The notes beneath the pieces are model-generated. The model was not told where the DNA came from and did no database searches. It was given only the letters and a program-made list of their open reading frames with translations. Both the position numbers and the translations under genes were made by a program. This document shows positions 45,003 through 58,000 of a stretch of 64,000 nucleotides of DNA, one piece after another (position 1 is the stretch's first letter; every line of letters starts with the position of its first letter). This DNA comes from Rhizophagus clarus (Eukaryota; Glomeromycota; Glomeromycetes; Glomerales; Glomeraceae): NCBI GenBank assembly GCA_015698045.1, contig BLAL01000081.1, positions 188,501-252,500 on the forward strand, read 5' to 3'.

Positions 45003-46080
45003 ATCGTCACGTTCAGTCCAAATAGCTTCACATCGAAACAAAAGTAAAGTTATTCCCTAGCTTATGGGATCAAGTATTGAAAAGATAATGACATATGAAA
45101 TTGTATATAATAAATATTAAGTGTTTTTAATTAAGAGTATAAAGCCAAAATTTTATGCAATCCATGGCTTTCGAACGTTTGTATTTAATTATGTCGAGTA
45201 ACATTTGCGGCAAATTCAATTTTCATTCTAGACTGAAAATAGAATATAAAATAGAAATTTTTCGGAAAATGTTTATTTTATTAGTAAGTTGAATTCTTTG
45301 TTAAATTCTATAAAAGACATGCGCTAAACAAGTACTGAACAATGAAAATGCATGCGATGACCATTCGCACGCGCAAAAATTACCATCTCGTGTTACTGTC
45401 TTGACCCGCATAATATATTTTACAGTAAGGGTAGTCAAGACAGTAACGTCGCACAGGTAAAGAACGTAATATTTGCTTCGCACGCAACAAAGATCATGCA
45501 CATGGTAACACGCAACTATATCATTGCCGATCTCAAAGGCTCCGTTCGAACACACGTGATCGTTACATGCATCAAAATTTTATTAAATCCTCTCAACATC
45601 TCTCAACTCGGGAAATTTCCCAATGTTAATGATGGAATAATGCGCAAGCACTCATATAACAACAAACTCGACTCATATCAACTCTGATCGAACAATACAT
45701 AACCCTACTGACGTTGATGGGTTCAAGCTATATTCTGCATATTGGCTAATGGTACAGTACCATTGCCGTGATTTAATGTTTCTTCAAAGCGGAATAGGGT
45801 CTTTCGTTTAGTAGTCCGTGCAACCTCGTCTATTCTTCTATACAGAGAGGCATTATATCTTCGGTATTTGGCACTAATCCTAGATTGTTATATATAATTA
45901 ACACTTTTGATCATTGTAATTTCATCTACATTTGAGATTTAATAGAATAAAACAAAATAATTCCGATCAAAATTAAAAAGAATTTTTTTACGGTTCTTAC
46001 TTCCTAGTAAAGTAAATAAAATAAAATATCTACATTTCTGATTCTCAATATACGTAAAATAAGCCGATCCTACTTTTTGA
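45003..46080. repeat. Diverged partial duplication of the membrane-protein gene's 5' end and upstream DNA
   Basis: Bases 45,003-45,095 repeat 44,372-44,466 (the first about 30 codons), sharing CGTCACGTTCAGTCCAAATA and CTTCACATCGAAACAAAAG. The upstream parts match too: TATGTCGAGTAACATTTG occurs at about 44,607 and 45,190, and a CATATATGTAAAATAAGC-like word at about 44,948 recurs near 46,050. The duplication is direct, diverged and coding-dead. It also contains the hairpin at 45,392. Confidence 0.7.
45392..45447. repeat. Perfect 14-bp inverted repeat (hairpin)
   Basis: GTTACTGTCTTGAC at 45,392-45,405 and its exact complement GTCAAGACAGTAAC at 45,434-45,447 flank a 28-nt loop. It is the core of a GC-richer island in AT-rich DNA. 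Role unknown. Confidence 0.75.
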
Positions 46081-46630
46081 ATATAGGATATTATTACTAT
46101 TCATTTTATTTACAATTTCATTAACTTTTTTTTTACGTTATTAACCTATTCCTGGGATTCAAATAAAACGCGAAAAGAATCAATACAATACGTAGAAAAT
46201 TACAAAAATTAGTAAGTGAATTAATAGACAATATGCAGCCTGTATTTATATAACATAAAATTTGTCTATTACAAATATTTAAAGTAAAGCAGAGAAAGAT
46301 GCTCAAAGTAATAGTATAAGTTTAAAATAAATGAGAGGTAAAGTTCATACTGATATCAAAATCTATCAAAATCAATGATTTTTTTTTAAAATTATTCTGA
46401 TTTCTTTTATTTTTTTTTTTTTAAAAATTATTTTATCGTGTTCTATTACAATCAGAACTGAGAGGATTCGGAAAACAAGTAATTCTATTTATATATTAAA
46501 GAATAAGAAAACTAATATGGATAATAGTAAGACATAGCAAATACAATTGGCAAAAAACAATATCGCAACAATTACTGTATTTGTAATTTTTAAATTAGAT
46601 CACTTTGTAACGATGAATTTATATTTTCTA

Positions 46631-46654
46631 TAACGATGCATCGCTGCATCGTTA
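46631..46654. repeat. Perfect 10-bp stem, 4-nt loop palindrome
   Basis: TAACGATGCA / TCGC / TGCATCGTTA. Nearby words such as TATAACGAATTTT (46,850) and TATATAACGAACC (47,090) recall degenerate pogo-type ends, so this may be transposon debris. Confidence 0.6.
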
Positions 46655-49184
46655 AATCAAGGAAAAAATCCACCACAATTATATATCTGGTTTACACTGA
46701 ATTTCGGTATATGTACGGTAAGTAATATCGCGAAATTTATCAAAAATCTGTATCGATTTCTGACTATAATTATTTATTCGGACATTTTCAAGCTAAGAAG
46801 AAATTTTAACATACGAAATTATCGATCGAATAGCCAGATTTAGTACACTTTATAACGAATTTTGATATAATGAATTTTTTAATATTACGGATCGAGTGTG
46901 GTACTGATTTTAATGTATCTTGTTAATTAATTGCCTTATACCGTTTAACGAAATTTTTTTTATTAACCTTTTCACATTGTACCGTACATTGGTATATAAA
47001 TAATAACAGATATACTACAATATACCATATTTTCCGAGTTTCCCATACTATATCATATTTTCCGAATTTTCTTATGTGAGTTGACTATATAACGAACCTA
47101 AATTTTATTGGTTAAACCGGGCGGCAGGGGTTCGAAAAAGGTAAATTATGAATATGAAACCAATTTTATACTTTGCGTCGTTTAGATAAGACTTAAATAT
47201 ACTTTATAGTACTTAACGCATTAAACTTGTCGAAAAAAGACTTGCGTTCAAACTTAGTTTATGCATACTTATCGATTCAACATTTTAATCCTCTGGCAAA
47301 AGCTACATTCATATCTTTAAAGTAATTATTGTAGTCATTGTAAAAAACATAATCAACTAATTCGGATGTCGTAACACGTATGATAAGAACTTTAGAAATA
47401 TTTGTTACGACCACATTTATACTATTGACTCACACCACCTTCATATAAAAGATTTGGTTCAATACTTCAAGACAAATGAAATGTCTAAGGAAAAAAAAAT
47501 AGGTCATCGATTTTCTGGGTAAACTAAACCTTCTTTATTTGATTCCATTATCTTGTGCGCTGAATATTTTGACGGATTACTAATTTACTTACTTCATTAT
47601 TATTCACTATGTTAACTCTTTTGACAAATTCGATTCTTTCTCTACTTCCTGCAAAAGTATCTCCTCTTGTTCATCTAAGTACAATTCTTTAATTCCAATA
47701 TTTCATTATTCAAGAATATCGACATATCCTATCATGTCATTTAGAACAATAACGTCATCATCATCAAAAACTGACATATTAATTTTCGAAGCTTGGCTTG
47801 AAAGTTATCATTATTGAATTCTCCTTTTTCTAAAATAAAGTAGTTATATTATGGACACATTGTTCTTAAATGTTTGGCAATATTATTGAAAGTTGGAGAA
47901 TCAGTTGTTTTCGCAATGGATTCCGTATTGATGATGATGTTTGTTAATTTAGCACCGTAAACTATATAATTTGAAGAAAGGTGCTTAAAAATAAATTCAG
48001 AACCACAGATGTTTTCTTCTTTAAGTTTCTTGATGATATCTTTTTCCGTTATTAATTATATCCTTCTTTGTTTAATTAACAATATTTTTCTTATGATCTT
48101 GAACCTGGCATTGAAAGAAAAAAAGTTATTTTCATATATTTAATCATCAAACTGACGACTAATTAAGTAATTATGATCAAATTCCATACTTCTATTATAT
48201 ACAACCTTTATCAAGATTTTATCCAGTTTTATAAGCTCGCTACGACAAAATGTATCTGTATGAAGGTAAATAAGAATTTGCGTTACTATTATAATAAAAC
48301 GTGTTAAATGTTATATATATACAAAAACAATAATAAAAGCAGATAAAGCTTTACTTGTAAACTATTATTTTTTTTTGCTTTTCGAATCGTAGACCTACAT
48401 TTAAAGATACAGTTGACATACATATGTGGTTTCAGCAAATTGTGCTCATACGAAGCTCGTTTAGTGTTTCCGTTTTGCGAATCAGACATACAAAGTTTAA
48501 ATATTTGTTGTGATTTGTAGAGAAACTTTTACGAAGTCTGAACAGCTATTATAGCATAAATGAACCAAGAGTTTATTTGCGTGTCGCGTTTTTTTAAGAC
48601 ACCTATAACTAAATTCTCGTGTCGCGTCAAAATGTTTGACCGAACATAAAAATTAATTACGTAATATGCTTAACTGCTTTGTACTGTACGTAATGCGCTA
48701 CACCGAATATGCCAAATATAATATAATATTATGTTTTGATTGTAGTAATACAAATTTACGATTTGAGTCACGTGAACCCTTTTAATGACACGATATAGGA
48801 GATTCGATAATAAGATTTTTAAAATAATAATGTTTATTCATTGTACCAGAATCAAATCATATCATGTCAATTAAATAATCAATTATGATAACAAATATAT
48901 TCTGGTCGGCAAATTATAATATTTATTTAATTAAAAATCAGTTATATATTACTTTAAATTTTTCCAATTTAATAAACGCGATAATAACGAGCAAGAATAA
49001 TCTTAACCTAACGCTTAAGTACTGATGTCCAACCATCTGCCCATCTAGGTCTTGAAAAAAAAAAAAATCTTTTTGAATTAGCAAACATACTGTATAAAAC
49101 ATGTATAATTAACTTCCTTTAACTGAGAAGATAATCAATTATCATTTCTTTCTTGTTCTAAATCGTTATTAGTCTTTATAATCA
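46655..49184. other. Intergenic, possible transposon debris
   Basis: No gene was found that I would defend. The stretch 47,080-47,150 (TTGGTTAAACCGGGCGG) resembles a pogo/Tigger-type subterminal sequence. The 47,600-48,500 region has protein-like but interrupted frames. A 61-codon minus-strand frame (48,489-48,304) ends in a hydrophobic run and is doubtful. Confidence 0.35.
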
Positions 49185-50375
49185 TTAGGAGGAAATATAA
49201 GGAAATTTTTTAATATAAGCACTAACGTTGCTTTGCATATGAAGTTTCCTTAAATAATCAATGACATTATCCAATTCACGATCCTTCATACTATTATACC
49301 TCTCACTATCAAAATCAGGTAAATGAATAGCATTGTAAGGTTGTAATTTTGCCTTCAATTGAGAATCATCAATTAAAATGGTATTTGTTTGATCCCATAC
49401 AATTTGAGGAAAAGTTGTTAATTTACTTTTATTTAACTCTTTCCATACTTTTTCCAAATCTTTAATTGTTTCAACTTTTTGATGATAATCCTGATCGGAC
49501 AAGTTCAAATGCTTCCTTGTCCACTTAGCTACTAAATTTTCTTCATATTGACCAAATGCAGCTCTAACCATTTTATCAACATTTTTAGGCTGAGCTGATG
49601 ACCATACCATTACAGCAAAATTATTGGAAGAATCAAAAATATATTTCATGAATCTACTCATAAATGGACGTAGTATAATATCCCTTTTTCCATTAGCTCT
49701 GTACACTAATGTCCCATTCAAGTCCAATACCAAGAGTTTTGGTAGTGGATCTTTTAAACTTTTGGTTACTTCTGATGCCTTACCTAAATACGATGATGAG
49801 GCGAATTGTGTATTGATCCGTATAATAGGTTCTTTAATTGAACTGGTAGGTCCCGGAGATTCAGGTGATCTCCGACGATGATAAGGAGATGGAGAATTGT
49901 TATACCGCCGCGAAGAATCACAAGATCTAGTGTTACTACTATAAGGAGATAGTGATCGTTTTCTGTCACTTCGATAATAATGACCCCTCCGTGAACCTGA
50001 CATTCTTGAAGATTGCGTATAGTTTTGTCGTCTTGTCGTATAACCATCATTTCTTGTGCGAACATCATAATCATATCTATTAGATCTATGATTTCTTCCA
50101 AATCTTTCAGGTGATGGACGATGAAGATACCCAGGAGAGATTTGACGTTGAAAATTTTGTGGTTTGTTCTGTGGCTTGTGAATGTTATGTTGAACTGATG
50201 TTGCATTTAATTTCGCTTGCCTCCTCCTATCTCTTTTTGCTTTATTTCGTATACGGTTTCTTTCTCTATAATATCTTTCATCTTTTACTTGCCGAAACCG
50301 TTCACGATTCACTGAATTTCTTCTTACAGGTTGTTCTGATGTAGAAACATCTTTTCTTTGATCTGGATTATCCAT
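49185..50375 (-). CDS. FCP1/NLI-type HAD phosphatase-like protein with Arg/Ser-rich N-terminus (396 residues)
   Basis: This is a single-exon gene with its ATG at 50,375. Residues 1-200 are a disordered Arg/Ser/Tyr/Asn-rich tail (RRRQAKLNATSV; RRRSPESPGP), like RNA-binding or nuclear scaffolds. Residues about 210-385 form an FCP1-homology HAD domain: KLLVLDLNGTLVYR (motif I), LRPFMSRFMKYIF, AVMVWSSAQPKNVDKMV (motif II) and NTILIDDSQLKAKLQP (motif III). FCP1 enzymes dephosphorylate the RNA polymerase II tail or other phosphoproteins. Motif I is D-x-N-G-T rather than the classical D-x-D-G-T. The first Asp (nucleophile) is present, but the general acid Asp is replaced by Asn, so activity may be weak or absent. 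The stop lies at 49,185. Confidence 0.85.
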   Translation of the reverse strand: MDNPDQRKDVSTSEQPVRRNSVNRERFRQVKDERYYRERNRIRNKAKRDRRRQAKLNATSVQHNIHKPQNKPQNFQRQISPGYLHRPSPERFGRNHRSNRYDYDVRTRNDGYTTRRQNYTQSSRMSGSRRGHYYRSDRKRSLSPYSSNTRSCDSSRRYNNSPSPYHRRRSPESPGPTSSIKEPIIRINTQFASSSYLGKASEVTKSLKDPLPKLLVLDLNGTLVYRANGKRDIILRPFMSRFMKYIFDSSNNFAVMVWSSAQPKNVDKMVRAAFGQYEENLVAKWTRKHLNLSDQDYHQKVETIKDLEKVWKELNKSKLTTFPQIVWDQTNTILIDDSQLKAKLQPYNAIHLPDFDSERYNSMKDRELDNVIDYLRKLHMQSNVSAYIKKFPYISS

Positions 50376-51444
50376 AATTATATCCCCCTTCTATATAATT
50401 ATATAATATAAATGCAAGTTTACAACACGTTAAATTTATAACGCGAAAAGATTGAACACTCACAACAATCAAAACAATGGAAAAAAAATAATACCAATAA
50501 TGAAGAATAATCAATAATCATAGATAATCGAACCCTATATTTTTCAAAAAAAATACAACTTTAACCATAGAAAAGTATTACAAACAGTTTGTATTTTCTA
50601 TAATTAAAAAAGGCACAATTTTTTCTGAATAGTTGCAATGGTTTCCATTTAATAACCATTTTTATATACGGTTTATCTTAGAATAAAAAAGCATGTATAT
50701 TTATCCTCCTCCTCTTTCTCTTTTTTTTTTTATCGGTTGAAAATAAAACTTTTTTTTTTTAAAAAAAAAACAAATTAGAAATTAAAATGTTAAAGAAAAA
50801 AAAACTACCTACCGAACGAAAGAGGGTTCAACGAAAAAGTTGTACAAAAATAAGTTGAAAATTCGTTTACTATATAAATAATTTTGTATTTATGGTAATA
50901 AGAATGATAGTCATACATTTTTGGAATATTTGGTAAGACGTCGGGCAAATTTCATAACAAAAATTTAAACAATTAATTGACTTATTTGTAACATTCACTG
51001 CGCCCATTTAATAATTAACCTTTCAAATGAACAAACCTTATCTTTTTTTTTCTTTTCCTTTTATTATCGTTACTTTAACACTATAAAATTAAATCATTAA
51101 ATCAACGACTTATAAAAAATTCGTTTGATCCTTTGACTCCTGACTTTTCATAATTATCATTGATAAATACTCTTGTTAGTAGGTTGTGAAAATGAAATAC
51201 CACTATACTAACCCGTTAGAGTAACACACTGTTAGCAAAATTCTGATTCAACTGATTAATATGGTTAGAATAAAATATAAAATATAAAAATTCTTAAGCA
51301 ATTGTGATGAAATTTGTATTAAGATTTAATTTAACCAAAATTGGAAATGTTTGAATCGAATTCAAGATTATCAAAAAGAAAAATCTTAAGAAATTATTTT
51401 ATTTTGATTCGCTCAACAAATTAATATTATCGTATCAAGTGATC
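50376..51444. other. Intergenic
   Basis: It holds the promoter side of the phosphatase gene and the 3' flank of the P450 gene: poly-T and poly-A runs, no protein-like frame. Confidence 0.6.
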
Positions 51445-53358
51445 CTAAGATCTAAGCTCCAATTTAATTAGAACATCATTCTTTGGCATATTAGCGAATC
51501 TTTCTTCTTTAATGAGGTCCTCCGGTTTCATAGCCAGTTCCACGTTAAATTTTTGTAAAATCAAACAAACAACCATTTTAATATCCATCAAAGAAAATCT
51601 TTCTGCTGGACATATTCTTGCTCCAGAACCAAAAGGACAATAAGTGTTTGGTTCGATATCTTTGATTTTATCTTGTGAGAATCGTGTTGGATCAAATTTT
51701 TCTGGTTGTGGGAAAAATTTAGGATTTTCATGATATAAGGGAATTGGATAAAGAATTGTTGTATCTGCTTGTATTCTAAGATCTTTAGATTCAGACATAG
51801 TTGGAAGAATGGTCTCCGATTTTAATAATCTAGCGAAAAAACTTCCTGGAGGATGTACCCTTAAAGATTCCTTAACAACTTGAGTCAAATACTCCATATT
51901 GGAAAGATCTATTAATGACATCTTTGATTATTACTGGTAGAGTATACATGTATACATGTTTACATGTTTAACATAACATACCATCAAAAGTAGGTAAACG
52001 ACCTTCCAAAGTTTTGTCAATTTCTTCGTGGAGTTTTACTTGTACGTCATGATTTTGCGATAAAGCAAAGAGAGTATAAGGAATTGCTACACCGGTTGTA
52101 TGATATCCGGCCATTATATAACCACTAATGTAATTTGTAATCTATAAATATAAAAAAAAACAATACATTTATTTGTCATAAGAATGACTACAGTATGTTA
52201 TTCAGAATGATTGAAAAGAAAATCACGAGATTTAGAACTTACAGCTTCATCAGTAAATGGTTTCCCAGTATGGGGATCATTCTCTGATACCAAGATATCA
52301 AATAAATCTTTCACTTTTGTTTCTCCTTCACTATTCGTTTTGTTTAATTCCTTTCTTCTTTGATCAATCAACTTACAAGTAAGTGATTTCATAAAATTGA
52401 TACCCTCTTGGAACTCTTCTTCACGTAAAGTATCCAACTTACCAAATTGCTTGTCAAATAAACCAATTAATACAGCATCATAAGATTTCTTATAGGTATT
52501 TACATCAAGATTTTTTTCGTCTATGCTAAATTCATTGATAAAGGATGAATTTTGAAAATCTCATTTTTGCCGAAATTTCATAGAATTATAACGTTATAAA
52601 CACACCTGATTACAACATTGAGAGTAGTTCTCAAAGAGAATTCAAGACATTGTTCTTGCATTTTAAAAACTGTATTTTTATCTTTCATTACCATGTTTTC
52701 CCATTTTTCGATAAATTCGACAACAATATCTCTGAGAATTGGATATTTTGCAACAAGAACTACATACGCATTTTAAAGATTGAATGTTCGAGTCGTTTTT
52801 TTTTTTAAAAAAAAAAAAAATAAATAAATTTACAATGCAAAAAAAATCAAAAAGTAAATTACCATCGTGTCCAAAAGAAGAACCAACCAATTTTCTAAAT
52901 TTAGCAGCTCTTTTACTATCATGAATTTGTAAATTATCATTCCCAAGGAAAGGTTCCAAGAACTTGAACAAGTTAATGGGACGATCACCAATTTGTAGAG
53001 TAGCCTTCATGATCATCGGATCGACAACCGAAATGGTGTTAGGATAAGGTAATTTTGACGAGACAAGATCACCTTGATCTTCGTGAAGTTTGCGAAGATA
53101 AGGAATAAAACCACCACATGAAGAAATTTCAGGAAAAACATCATTTTCATTAGTTGAAAATTCTTTTTCAACGGTAATAACAGTTTCTTTAGGAGTAACA
53201 TCTAATAGGTAAGCAGAATTTCTATATAAATAATAAAGGGATGGAATGATTAAAAGTAATGATATTCCAATTATAAGTTTATTGTAATACTCATCATAAT
53301 CCGGTAGATTATGATCATATTCGGGAATTTTATCATAAATTTGATTGACATCAACCAT
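51445..53358 (-). pseudogene. Cytochrome P450, multi-exon, possibly disabled
   Basis: This is a microsomal-type haem monooxygenase. My exons (descending) are 53358-52863, 52759-52606, 52559-52243, 52141-51982 and 51921-51445. An N-terminal membrane anchor (LIIGISLLLIIPSLYYLY) is followed by an I-helix GYIMAGYHTTG, ExxR in KESLR, PERF-type FDPTRF, and the haem loop PFGSGARICPAERF with its Cys. The usual Gly two residues after that Cys (Cys-x-Gly) is Ala, a common variant. Using consensus splice sites, exons 1-2 and 3-4 join in frame. Exons 2-3 (near 52,559-52,606) and 4-5 (near 51,921-51,982) join out of frame. Either two small indels have occurred, or the real sites differ. The 5' exon is partly duplicated upstream. 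Substrate is unknown. Confidence 0.75.
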
Positions 53359-53439
53359 TTTTAATAAAAAAAAAAAAAAAATGATTTTTTAAGGAAAGAA
53401 AGAAAGAATTTGAAAAAGGATGCATGAGAATTTTTATCC

Positions 53440-53757
53440 TTAGCTATAGTAATGACGTAATTGACTTATCCAAGTTTGGACTAATCCAAAAACGTGACTT
53501 TAGCGAAAACCATAATTAAATAATTGATCCAATTTTTATTCCTTTCCAAATTTGCACAATTTCATTTTTAAAAGAAGTTTCAGAAAAAAAAAAAAAATAT
53601 CATTATCATTAGTTGAAAATTCAGTAATAATAATTTCTTTTGGAGCAACATAATTTGTTGCAGTCAAAGAAACGGAAATTGAAATCGATTGTAGTAATGA
53701 CGTAATAAACTTATCTAAGTATAGACTAATCCAAAAGCGTAACTTTCCCAAATCCAA
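53440..53757 (-). repeat. Partial duplicate of the P450 promoter and first exon
   Basis: The minus strand at 53,580-53,660 reads APKEIIITEFSTNDNDIF, similar to the P450 first-exon segment with EFSTNENDVF. The upstream DNA is also doubled: 53,451-53,500 and 53,699-53,748 share GACTAATCCAAAA and TGACGTAAT words. It is a local direct duplication of about 250 bp period. It is non-coding now. Confidence 0.65.
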
Positions 53758-55067
53758 TTTTTATTATAAATTACTTTTAATACAATCAAAATAACAATGT
53801 CGAAGATCCAATATCATCAACAAAGAATTACAAAGAATGCAATATACAGGATATTGATAATCGGTATATCAAGTCAGCCTGTTAAATGTTAATATTTTGA
53901 TTTGGTAATTTTTGTCTTTTAATTTCCTTAATGTGGGACATGTTCACTTTTTTACCGAAACCTATAATTAGGAAAATCCGAATTTATTTGAGGGAATTAG
54001 ACCTTTAAAGTATTAGGGCAAATAATGGCAAGTCTTATTATTAAACTATAAGAAATTTAGTCGATAGTCATGAATTAATGTACGACATAACCATATAGTT
54101 AATTAAAAAATTTTTAAATAAATCTCGTCTCGAATTCAACGAATTGAGAACTGACGAATTCGAGACGAAATTGAAGATTGGCGAATTTATGATAAATTTT
54201 GACAAGTAAAAATTGATCAAATATGTTTAACATATTCAATATGTTTGTTCATCATGTTCATCATATTCAATAAATTCGATTGCATGGTCAATTTGTCGTA
54301 CCAAATCTTTTCTTTGAATAATTCATAGAAAAGATAAATAAGTAAATATCATAATAATTTATTAATCCGGTTAATAAGAAAAAAAGCAAATTGTTGCTCT
54401 TATGAGGAGTCTGATGATGCAGTGACATGAAATGTTTTCTTTTTTTATCCTTTTGTATTTAGCACATATCGTACATACAATACCTTATCTTTAAATTGAT
54501 TGATCTTCAAAAAAATATGTACGAGTTCATATAACATGAATAAGATCCATAAAATTACCTTATTTATTATTGAATAGACTGTTTATTGTTCAAAAAATGG
54601 TATATAAATATTATGCAGGAGAAATCGGATGATTAATGAAAAATCGTAATATGAAACATTTTTTTCTCCTAAGTTTTAAAAGTACTCTAAAATTTTAATT
54701 TTTAAAGTTTCTTTAAAAGGATCGTAAATTCGTAAATTTATCATTTGGAAGAAAGAATTTCCCCCGCCCCGAAAATTGTAAATGCTATCGTACAATGAAT
54801 GATTTACGAAATAATTACGTTATAAAATACCAGATATGTAAATCTAATGACCAAGTATATGATCCCCTAAATGAAATGAGTAATCATATCCTATGCTAAC
54901 TTCCCATCTTTGCAATCTTTACAACTTACCTTCAAAATTCAAATTTTTACAACTTACCTTTAATATTCGAATCTTTACAACTTACCTCTAATATTCAAAT
55001 CTTTACAACTTACCTCTAATATTCAAATCTTTATCAATTAATACTCCTAAAAAATTATATATTTAGA
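53758..55067. other. Intergenic with a 28-bp tandem repeat just before the Kar5-like gene
   Basis: No gene was found. Four copies of TTTACAACTTACCTCTAATA followed by TTCAAATC (28 bp) lie at about 54,917-55,035, ending about 33 bp before the next start codon, so they sit in the promoter/5' UTR. ACTTACCT is also the reverse complement of a splice-donor-like AGGTAAGT. Confidence 0.65.
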
Positions 55068-58000
55068 ATGTTTGTTAAAAACTTGAGAATAATTTTAATG
55101 ATAAATTATCTCTTGTTCTTTCACCTTGTTTTTGGATTTAATGGAATTAGCGGATGGTACTTGCCAAGTTTTTTGAGATTTAATGATGGTATTGAGGATC
55201 CTCCCGTTGTAATGGATGATGATTCATTAGGTATCATGTTACAAAGTTTAGGATTATATAAATTATTATTATAATTAATTTAAAATAAATATTATAGGAA
55301 ATTTGAGTTTTTTGAAATTTTTTGAAATATCAAATGAAGAAAGAATGATTATTGAACATGGACAAGGTAAATAACCCATTTTTTTCTTAAAATGATTATA
55401 AATTACATTAAAAATTATTCTTCGTAAAAAAAATTAAGCTGCATTGACGACGTTAGAAAAAAAACAAGATTGTTTCAAAGAAGCCACGATAACATTAAAA
55501 AACGGTTGTAGAAACATAAATTTATCTAATAATGATAAGATGCAATGTAAGTAATATCAAAGACTCACTTATACATTCTCTGGTTTGCTGAAAAATATTA
55601 TGTTAAAATTTACAAGTACAGAGAAGATCGCTTTATCACGATACTTCATAGTCGTTCTGACTGTTGATAGTTACTAATAAATTTACTAATAAATTTATTT
55701 GAATTAAACTTATTTGAATTAGATGCGATTCGTTTAACTAAATGCGAACTCGCTATTGCTAACCTTGCCTTTCCCATGGAATGTGATGACTTTGACCAGG
55801 ATATTGGAAAATGTATCGAGTGCGTAAATTTCCTTTTTTGGATAATCCAACAAACAAGTTAACAATTTTTTACAGATCTATTTCGAGAATTCCTCAATTT
55901 TGGACCACATATTCTGGATATTTCCGTGAAGTTTGTACGTATCAATTCAAATTCAAATAACTTAAAATTCAAATAAATATTAAATAAATAAATAAATACA
56001 TAACAATAAACATTTGACAAAAATCCTTTTTTTTTTTTTTTGTAAATGTAGCTCAAATGTGTTTTGCCATGAGATATTCTCTTGAACGAGGTGAGAAAAA
56101 AAAAATTTCGATTCCTCAAAGATGATTTTCTAATGGATATATATTTCCCACAAGATTTATTGGAAGAATATAATAGAAACGTCACATTTAAATATCATCA
56201 CATATTAAAACATCTACATGAAATTATGATGACTTTGCGTAAAGAGGAAGTGAATCGATTATCCCAAATTAAGCAATTTCTAATAAATTTGGCAAAAGAT
56301 GTTAATGAGCTTGAGGTAAGCAACACAACATGTATTCATTCCACCCACACGACCTACCACGGTGCCACCCATATACCATATCCCGTATACCCGGTATAAC
56401 CGTATACCCATATTACATACAATTACAGGAAACGACTTCGTTTAACATAGGATCATTGAAAGGAATTTTATCGGATTTTCAAATAATAACTCAAAGTGCT
56501 TTAAGTCAAATAATTCATCTTAACGAGGTAATACAGACAGTTAGTGCTTAAACGAGAATGGGCCAAAAAATCACGTGAAATATTTCGTTAACTCCAGGAG
56601 CTTGGCAAATTTGTACCCAATGCGAGGATAATTCTTGATGAAATTAACAATGCAAATGAACAACAATTAAGTACTATTAAAGAACTAACGGTAGATCCTT
56701 TTTTTTTTTTAATACGATGATATTTTATTTTTACTATGTTAAAAAATTCGTTAAAATTCGTTAAATAAAAAGGTAACGTCGAAAGATATAATTCAAGTAA
56801 ACTTTGAAAAACTCGGACAAATTTATCAGGCAAGTTAATTCAAAATTTTTAATACCACAAGAGAATGGTCACGAGAGTACGTATATTTTAGCACCTACAA
56901 AAGATTGACGCAGTGGCACGAGATATACTACTATCACAAGAACAAGTATACGATAACATGGAAGATGTTAAGGCACGTACTTAAAATTCACCATTTTATT
57001 ATATAAAAATTTTTCGCATTTTTTATTTCTCGCATTTTATTATATTTAATTTTCGCATCACATTTTTATTACTGAAATTTCTCGTATTTTTATTACCCGA
57101 TTTCTCGCATTTTTATTACATGATTTATGATTTTTCGCATCAATATTTTTATTACCGAATTTATCGCATCACATTTTTATTGCCAACTTTCTCGAATTTT
57201 TATTACCATATTTCTCGCATCACTTTTTTGCTACCTAGTTTTTTCGCATCTCATTTTTTCTGTGCACTTTTATCACCGCATTTTTACCGAATTTCTTGCA
57301 TTTTAATATTTTAATTACCAAGTTTATCGCATTTTTACTACCTAATTTATTGTTACCGAATTTCTCGCATCCCATTTTTAATTACCAAATTTCTCGAATT
57401 TTTATTACCATATTTCTCGCATCATTTTTTTACTACCTAGTTTTTTCGCATCACATTTTTTCTGTGCACTTTTATCACCGAATTTTCTCGCATTTTTACT
57501 ACCTAATTTATTGTTACCGAATTTCTCGCATCTTACCATCGCATTTTTACTACCTAATTTTTCGCATCCCATTTTGTTACCAAATTTTCGCATCAAATTT
57601 TTACTTTCCAAATTTCTCGCGTTTATTACTGGATTTCTCACATCGCATTTTTACTACCTAATTTTTCTCATCACATATTTATTACCAATTTTAATTGCCA
57701 AGTTTCTCGCACCTTTATTACCCAATTCTCACATATCATCATTTTTTTACTACCTAATTTTTCGCATCCCATTTTGTTACCGAATTCTCCGCATCCCATT
57801 TTTATTTACCAAATTTCTCGCATATTTCCATCGCATTTTTACTACCTAATTTTTCTCATCACATATTTATTACCAAATTTCTTGCATTTTAATTGCCAAG
57901 TTTCTCGCACTTTAATTACCCAATTCTCACATATCATCATTTTTTTACTACCTAATTTTTCGCATCCCATTTTGTTACCGAATTCTCCGCATCACATTTT

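Noticed and set aside
49784-50206. 140-codon minus-strand frame inside the phosphatase gene
   Set aside because: It is a frame-shifted reading of the low-complexity Arg/Ser region.
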